A DNA stretch of 10,792 nucleotides from Deltaproteobacteria bacterium (lineage in GTDB: Bacteria; Desulfobacterota; Desulfobacteria; Desulfobacterales; SG8-13), in contig JAHEIV010000059.1 in assembly GCA_024639205.1 (NCBI GenBank), forward strand, positions 1 through 10,792, given 5' to 3'. The notes below the pieces were generated by a model. It was not told where the DNA came from. It saw nothing but the letters and a program-made list of their open reading frames with translations, and did not search any database. The position numbers and the translations under genes were made by a program. Shown here in pieces: positions 7,305 to 10,792 of the stretch; within the stretch, counting starts at the first letter, position 1, and each line of letters starts with the position of its first letter.

Positions 7305-7319
7305 AATTTTTAATAAAAT
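7291..7319 (+). promoter_or_regulatory. predicted sigma-70 promoter for the kinase-regulator operon
   Basis: TTGATT at 7291-7296 is separated by exactly 17 bases from TAAAAT at 7314-7319, in an AT-rich island within GC-rich DNA. The -35 matches the consensus at four of six positions and the -10 at five of six. Transcription would start near 7326, leaving a leader of about 58 bases before the chosen kinase start at 7384. This also argues against a TTG start at 7276. Confidence 0.6.
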
Positions 7320-7383
7320 ATATGTCTTGAAGCTCCGGGGCATCTGCCAATCCGCGGACCCCGTTAAAGTCATTGAATCCGGA

Positions 7384-8898
7384 ATGAGGCGCATGGTTGA
7401 TGGTGCCAACATAATGGTTGTCGACGATGAAGAAATCGTCCGCGATCTGCTGGTGGACGCGCTTACCGAACAGGGACACACCGTGCACGCCTGCCATAGC
7501 GGGCAGCAGGCCCTGGAGGCCATCTCCGCCAACGGCTACGATCTGGTGTTGCTGGATATCGGGTTGCCGGATATGGATGGTTTTCACACCATGGCCGGAA
7601 TCCTGGAAAAATCTCCCGACACGCCGGTCATCATGATCACCGGCGATGCCACTATCGAATCGGCCGTCGGGGCCCTGAAAAGCGGTGCATACGATTTTCT
7701 GAGAAAACCGTTCCAGCTGGAGATGCTGCAAAAAACCACCAGCAACGCCCTTAAATTCAAACGGCTCGACAGAGCCCGCCGGGCGTCTGAAGCTGCCCTG
7801 CGGGAAAGTGAAGAGCGTTTCCGGACGCTGGTTGAAAACTCGCTTATCGGCATCTGCATCATACAGAACAACCGGATCATTTTCCAGAATCCGGAGCAAA
7901 AGCGGTTTTACGGCAAGCTGGCGGAAAAACCGTTGAACAAACTTGTCAGTTATGTGCACCCGGATGATCTGGAAAAGATCATCGCAGCCTACCACCAGCT
8001 GATTGCCGAGGAATCCGGCTCAGTGGAAGCGCATTTCCGATTTTACCCGTCCGGCTCCCGGGGCAAAGACGTCGAGTTTCGGTGGGTACAGTGCCGGGCG
8101 AGTCTGTTTCACTATCAGGGAGAAGACGCCATCCTGCTCAATGCCATGGACATCACCCGTTCCAAGGAATTGGAGCACATCCTGCGGGTAAAAAGCAAGA
8201 TGATCTCCCTGGGCCGGGTGGCTGCCGGGATCGCTCACGAGATTCGCAACCCGCTGACCGGAATCAACTCTTATTTATACACGATGGAGGATCTGCTCAC
8301 GCTGGATGAACTGAGCTCCGAGGATCTGCAGGTCATGAAACAGATCGTCGAGCAGATGCAAGTCGCCTCCAATCGGATCGAGTCGGTGATCAAGAGAGTG
8401 CTCGATTTTTCGCGACCCGGTGCACCGACCATGTCGCTAATGAACGCCAATCAGCCCATGGAAGACGCTATGAAGCTGTCGGCGGTCACCCTGCGCAAGA
8501 AGCAGATCCAGGTCAAAGCTTCGCTGGAGAAGCAACTGCCCGAATGCTACGGGGATGCGCACTTGATTGAACAGGTGATCTTGAACATGATCGACAACGC
8601 CGTCAAAGCCATGCAAATCAAAGACGACACCAGGGTGCTGCGGTTGCGGACTTACACCAAAAACAACGGCATTTACCTCGTGGTGTCAGACACCGGGGCG
8701 GGGGTTCCGGCCGGGATTCGGGAGAAAATTTTCGATCCGTTTTTTACCACCGAAACCGACGGCTCGGGGATCGGGCTGGCCATCTGCCAGCGCATCGTCA
8801 ACGACCATGGTGGGAACATCAAAATGAGCGGAAATCGCTGGGGCGGGGCAACATTTACGATCGAACTGCCGATTGATAAAAGGGTGGATTCCAGATGA
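7384..8898 (+). CDS. receiver-PAS-histidine kinase signalling protein
   Basis: This 504-residue cytoplasmic two-component protein has no membrane segment. Domains in order: an N-terminal receiver (8-125; acidic pair D14/D15, phosphoacceptor Asp58 in LVLLDIGLPDMDG, Lys108 in RKPF); a PAS sensor (about 142-258, ESEERFRTLVENS to LLNAMDITRSKELE); then a kinase. The kinase has phosphoacceptor His285 in GIAHEIRNPL, the N box at 396-410 with Asn405, the D box DTGAG at 436-440, the F box FDPFFTT and the G2 box GSGIGLAICQRIV. The signal is probably soluble or comes as phosphate onto Asp58. The start at 7384 has only a weak ribosome site; ATG at 7393 is an alternative. A frame extension to TTG 7276 lies upstream of the predicted promoter start and adds nothing family-like. 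Its stop overlaps the next gene's ATG (ATGA), which makes that regulator the likely partner. Confidence 0.93.
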   Translation: MRRMVDGANIMVVDDEEIVRDLLVDALTEQGHTVHACHSGQQALEAISANGYDLVLLDIGLPDMDGFHTMAGILEKSPDTPVIMITGDATIESAVGALKSGAYDFLRKPFQLEMLQKTTSNALKFKRLDRARRASEAALRESEERFRTLVENSLIGICIIQNNRIIFQNPEQKRFYGKLAEKPLNKLVSYVHPDDLEKIIAAYHQLIAEESGSVEAHFRFYPSGSRGKDVEFRWVQCRASLFHYQGEDAILLNAMDITRSKELEHILRVKSKMISLGRVAAGIAHEIRNPLTGINSYLYTMEDLLTLDELSSEDLQVMKQIVEQMQVASNRIESVIKRVLDFSRPGAPTMSLMNANQPMEDAMKLSAVTLRKKQIQVKASLEKQLPECYGDAHLIEQVILNMIDNAVKAMQIKDDTRVLRLRTYTKNNGIYLVVSDTGAGVPAGIREKIFDPFFTTETDGSGIGLAICQRIVNDHGGNIKMSGNRWGGATFTIELPIDKRVDSR

Positions 8899-10286
8899 CG
8901 CCCATGCCGTTTCTCATATATGTCGTCGACGACGAAAAGGTCGCCCGTGAAGGCATCACCCTTGCGCTGCGCAAGCACTACCGGATCGAGTCTTTCCCCA
9001 CTGCCGAGGATGCCATCCAGGCCGTTCTTAACGCCCCCCCGGATTTGGTGCTGCTCGACATCGGTCTGCCTGGAATGAGCGGGATCGAGGCGCTGCAGAA
9101 AATCAAGGAGATGTATCCGGAAATCATCGTCATCATGATTACCGCTTATGAGGATGTCGAAACGGTCGTGTCTGCCATGAAATACGGCGCTCACGATTAT
9201 GTGGTCAAGCCGTTGCAGATGAGCGCACTGCTGGTGACCGTTCGCAACGCCCTGGAGACCATCAAACTGCGCAAGGAAATTCAGCTCCTGCAGGAAAAGG
9301 TCCTCAAGGAGAACCTGCCGGGGTTCATCGGCGAAAGCGATGCCATCCAGGATGTGATGGAAGTTGTTTTCAAGGTCGCCAGAAGCTCGGATACCTCCGT
9401 GCTTATCGTCGGTGAGACCGGTACGGGCAAGGAGCTGATTGCCAAGGCCATCCATTACCGCAGTCCGAATTTCGAAGGGCCGATGATCAGCGTCAACTGC
9501 GCCGCCATCCCAAAGGACCTGATCGAAAGCGAACTGTTCGGGTACGAAAAGGGCGCTTTCAGCGGAGCCGACAAGGCCGGCAAGGCCGGTCTGGTGGAAA
9601 AGGCTTCCGAGGGAACCCTTTTTTTGGACGAGGTCGGTGACCTGAGTAAGGAAGCCCAGGCCAAACTGCTGCGGTTTTTGGAAGAGGGCGAATACTACCG
9701 GGTCGGCGGCACGAAAAAACGAATGGCACAGACTCGCATCGTGGCCGCCACCAACAAGAATCTGCCCGATATGATTCAGGAAGGTCAGTTCCGCCAGGAC
9801 CTGTTTCATCGACTGGCGGTTATCAAGATCGAGATTCCCTCTCTCAACCGGCGCCGGGCGGACATCATCCCCATCGCCAAGCATTACCTGCTGGAGTTTG
9901 CCGACAAGTTCGACAAGACCTTTACGGGCATATCCCCGGAGGCAGAGGCGGTCCTGAAAACGATCGAATGGACCGGCAATGTGCGCGAGCTGAAAAACCT
10001 GGTTGAAAAGGCGGTTTTGCTCGGTGACGGCCCGGAGCTGCTGCCTTCGGATCTGGGCAGCGATGCCATCTGCCGCGATGGCGCTGCGGCTTCGGCGCAG
10101 GGTGCCTCGGGGCTGCCCAGCCTTGCCTCCGGCGCCGTGGATTTTCCCGCGGTTATGGAGGCCATCGAAAAACAGTACTTCCAACAGGCGCTTCGCCTGG
10201 CGGACGACAACGAGAGCCAGGCCGCCAAACTGCTCGGCCTGAGCCGGGATACCTTCCGCTATCGTCGAAAAAAGCTCAAGATGTAA
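8895..10286 (+). CDS. sigma-54-dependent NtrC/AtoC-type response regulator
   Basis: This 463-residue protein activates sigma-54 promoters when phosphorylated. The receiver spans 6-122 (D12/D13, phosphoacceptor Asp55, Lys105 in VVKPL). The AAA+ domain spans about 143-378, with Walker A GETGTGK (173-179), the sigma-54 contact loop GAFSGA (220-225), Walker B TLFLDE (241-246) and putative arginine fingers Arg300 and Arg306 in FRQDLFHRL. The sequence WTGNVRELKNLVEKAV (359-374) is the usual sensor II region. A low-complexity Ala/Gly/Ser linker (396-413) leads to a Fis-type helix-turn-helix at the end (NESQAAKLLGLSRDTFRYR). The contact loop has Ser where GAFTGA has Thr. It is coupled to the kinase gene by an ATGA overlap. 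Targets are unknown, but a sigma-54 promoter lies 306 bases downstream. Confidence 0.96.
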   Translation: MTPMPFLIYVVDDEKVAREGITLALRKHYRIESFPTAEDAIQAVLNAPPDLVLLDIGLPGMSGIEALQKIKEMYPEIIVIMITAYEDVETVVSAMKYGAHDYVVKPLQMSALLVTVRNALETIKLRKEIQLLQEKVLKENLPGFIGESDAIQDVMEVVFKVARSSDTSVLIVGETGTGKELIAKAIHYRSPNFEGPMISVNCAAIPKDLIESELFGYEKGAFSGADKAGKAGLVEKASEGTLFLDEVGDLSKEAQAKLLRFLEEGEYYRVGGTKKRMAQTRIVAATNKNLPDMIQEGQFRQDLFHRLAVIKIEIPSLNRRRADIIPIAKHYLLEFADKFDKTFTGISPEAEAVLKTIEWTGNVRELKNLVEKAVLLGDGPELLPSDLGSDAICRDGAAASAQGASGLPSLASGAVDFPAVMEAIEKQYFQQALRLADDNESQAAKLLGLSRDTFRYRRKKLKM

Positions 10287-10457
10287 TATAACCCGCGCTC
10301 ATTCCGTCTTTGAGCTTTATCGTTAATTACCGCTGCACAATCCTTCCTTGCCCTGGTCTGAATTTTCCAGCTTTGGACAACTGCCCCCAAATTACCAGTC
10401 CAACGCCCGACGCGCACCGCATCGGTCGAACCCGAAAAAACCAATAAATCCAAATAT

Positions 10458-10500
10458 CGCAGTTAGTTGCGCCATTTCCCCCAATTTCGCTGCGTTTTTT
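10458..10500 (+). terminator. weak candidate terminator ending in T6
   Basis: CGCAG (10458-10462) can pair with CTGCG (10490-10494), directly followed by TTTTTT (10495-10500). The stem is only five or six pairs and the loop about 27 bases, so it is far from an ideal intrinsic terminator. Its position, between the regulator operon and the next promoter, is suitable. Confidence 0.25.
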
Positions 10501-10521
10501 CCCCCACATCCCCCGATACAC

Positions 10522-10546
10522 ACATTTTTGTAATCCGGCAAAATGT
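10522..10546. repeat. inverted repeat ACATTTT-N11-AAAATGT, possible activator site
   Basis: Seven-base arms at 10522-10528 and 10540-10546 are perfectly complementary around an 11-base spacer. The centre is about 84 bases upstream of the transcription start predicted from the sigma-54 promoter, a usual distance for an enhancer bound by an NtrC-type activator. The arms are AT-rich, so chance is not excluded. Confidence 0.4.
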
Positions 10547-10591
10547 ATTCAATATCTTGTTATCATTATTAAATTTTAAATATTTGGATAC

Positions 10592-10607
10592 TGGCACATT
10601 TTTTGTA
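10592..10607 (+). promoter_or_regulatory. predicted sigma-54 (-24/-12) promoter for the third regulator
   Basis: TGGCAC at 10592-10597, five bases, then TTGTA at 10603-10607 matches the consensus TGGCAC-N5-TTGCA except for one base (C to T at the -12 element). The spacing of the GG and TG dinucleotides is correct. Transcription would begin near 10618, giving a leader of about 48 bases to the ATG at 10666. A sigma-54 activator gene ends 305 bases upstream, which makes it a natural candidate activator. Confidence 0.7.
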
Positions 10608-10629
10608 TCTTATAAAAGGTAAAACAATT

Positions 10630-10649
10630 GTATTGCACTGTATTTCACT
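10630..10649 (+). repeat. tandem 10-base direct repeat in the leader
   Basis: GTATTGCACT (10630-10639) is followed at once by GTATTTCACT (10640-10649), nine of ten bases identical. It lies just downstream of the predicted start of transcription and directly before the ribosome site GAGAAGGGG (10651-10659). It could be a binding site read on one helical face, or a small translational element. Confidence 0.5.
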
Positions 10650-10665
10650 GGAGAAGGGGCCGAAA

Positions 10666-10792
10666 ATGGACGCATTCAACAAGCTGCAGAAACTGAAATC
10701 ACTGCTGGTAGACGACGATCCGTTCATCCGCGACGCGATGACGTTGGCATTCCGGCACAAAGGATTTCACCTGTGCACTGCCGCCACAGCTG
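10666..10792 (+). CDS. receiver-domain response regulator, N-terminal part only
   Basis: Forty-two residues are visible before the window ends. After a short lead (MDAFNKLQKLK) comes SLLVDDDPFIRDAMTLAFRHKGFHLCTAATA, the first strand and helix of a CheY-like receiver, with the acidic pocket at Asp16-Asp18. The phosphoacceptor Asp and any output domain lie outside the window, so it may be a single-domain regulator, an NtrC-type activator or the front of a hybrid kinase. The start has a good ribosome site, GAGAAGGGG, about six bases upstream. It is preceded by the predicted sigma-54 promoter, so its expression probably depends on an activator such as the one encoded just upstream. Confidence 0.85.
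   Translation, partial: MDAFNKLQKLKSLLVDDDPFIRDAMTLAFRHKGFHLCTAATA

Larger units (their letters stand above)
10287..10665. other. 379-base intergenic regulatory region
   Basis: No gene is supported here. The first half is G-poor on the plus strand with C5 tracts at 10384-10388, 10478-10482, 10501-10505 and 10510-10514. From about 10515 it becomes strongly AT-rich. It contains a weak terminator-like structure, an inverted repeat, a sigma-54 promoter and a tandem repeat, each listed separately. A further 8-base complementary pair, AAAGCTCA (10271-10278) with TGAGCTTT (10311-10318), joins the end of the regulator gene to its 3' flank. Confidence 0.7.

Noticed and set aside
7276..7383. TTG-started N-terminal extension of the kinase
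   Set aside because: It precedes the predicted transcription start near 7326, has no good ribosome site and its residues are not part of the receiver fold.
7252..7995. 247-residue open frame on the minus strand
   Set aside because: It is antisense to the receiver and PAS region of the kinase and crosses the predicted promoter; no domain or ribosome site supports it.
8673..10184. 503-residue open frame on the minus strand
   Set aside because: It lies wholly opposite the kinase end and the sigma-54 activator, whose protein matches known domains throughout. The translation is His/Gln/Leu-rich with no recognised family, as expected for an antisense shadow in GC-rich DNA.
10348..10533. 61-residue Pro-rich plus-strand frame in the last intergenic region
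   Set aside because: Composition reflects the C-rich tract; no ribosome site or family match, and it would overlap the candidate regulatory elements.
10587..10609. GATAC/GTATC inverted repeat around the sigma-54 promoter
   Set aside because: Five-base arms in AT-rich DNA are likely by chance and the second arm is part of the -12 element itself.
10569..10760. 63-residue minus-strand frame
   Set aside because: It runs antisense across the sigma-54 promoter and the start of the third regulator, both better supported.

Overview
The window reads as a GC-rich, gene-dense chromosomal segment from an anaerobic or facultative deltaproteobacterium-like organism (Desulfobacterota, perhaps Desulfobacterales). 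That placement is inferred from gene content: an NtrC-type sigma-54 activator paired with a receiver-PAS-kinase protein, a two-gene SdhAB/FrdAB cluster, an MTH1187-family protein and a GGT-like enzyme. No rRNA, tRNA, CRISPR array, insertion sequence or phage gene was recognised.

Positions 1-7136 are all on the minus strand. In order of transcription they hold an MTH1187/YqgV-like thiamine-binding protein (7136-6813). Next comes a tight four-gene set: MaoC-like hydratase, GGT-family enzyme, cyclophilin-like protein and GNAT acetyltransferase (6673-3553). Then come succinate dehydrogenase/fumarate reductase flavoprotein and iron-sulfur subunits (3445-1006), a TPR-like protein (925-425), and an exported protein that leaves the window at position 1. 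The four-gene set is closely spaced, with one ATGA stop/start overlap, so it is probably one transcript; its substrate is unknown. The sdhA-sdhB pair has no cytochrome b anchor gene beside it.

Positions 7137-7383 are a divergent intergenic region with a good sigma-70-like promoter facing right, two short palindromes and ATCTTGA repeats. From 7384 everything is on the plus strand: a receiver-PAS-histidine kinase overlaps by four bases a sigma-54-dependent NtrC/AtoC-type response regulator. After a 379-base intergenic region comes the start of a third signalling protein with a receiver domain, cut off by the window edge.

The most interesting unexplained structure is that last intergenic region. 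It contains a near-consensus sigma-54 promoter (TGGCAC-N5-TTGTA) at 10592-10607, an upstream inverted repeat, C-rich tracts and a tandem 10-base repeat in the leader of the third regulator. The simplest model is a regulatory cascade in which the kinase and sigma-54 activator switch on the next receiver gene. No clearly unprecedented system was seen; the candidates for novelty are this cascade, the uncharacterised maoC-GGT-cyclophilin-GNAT operon, and the SdhB quinone-site substitutions.
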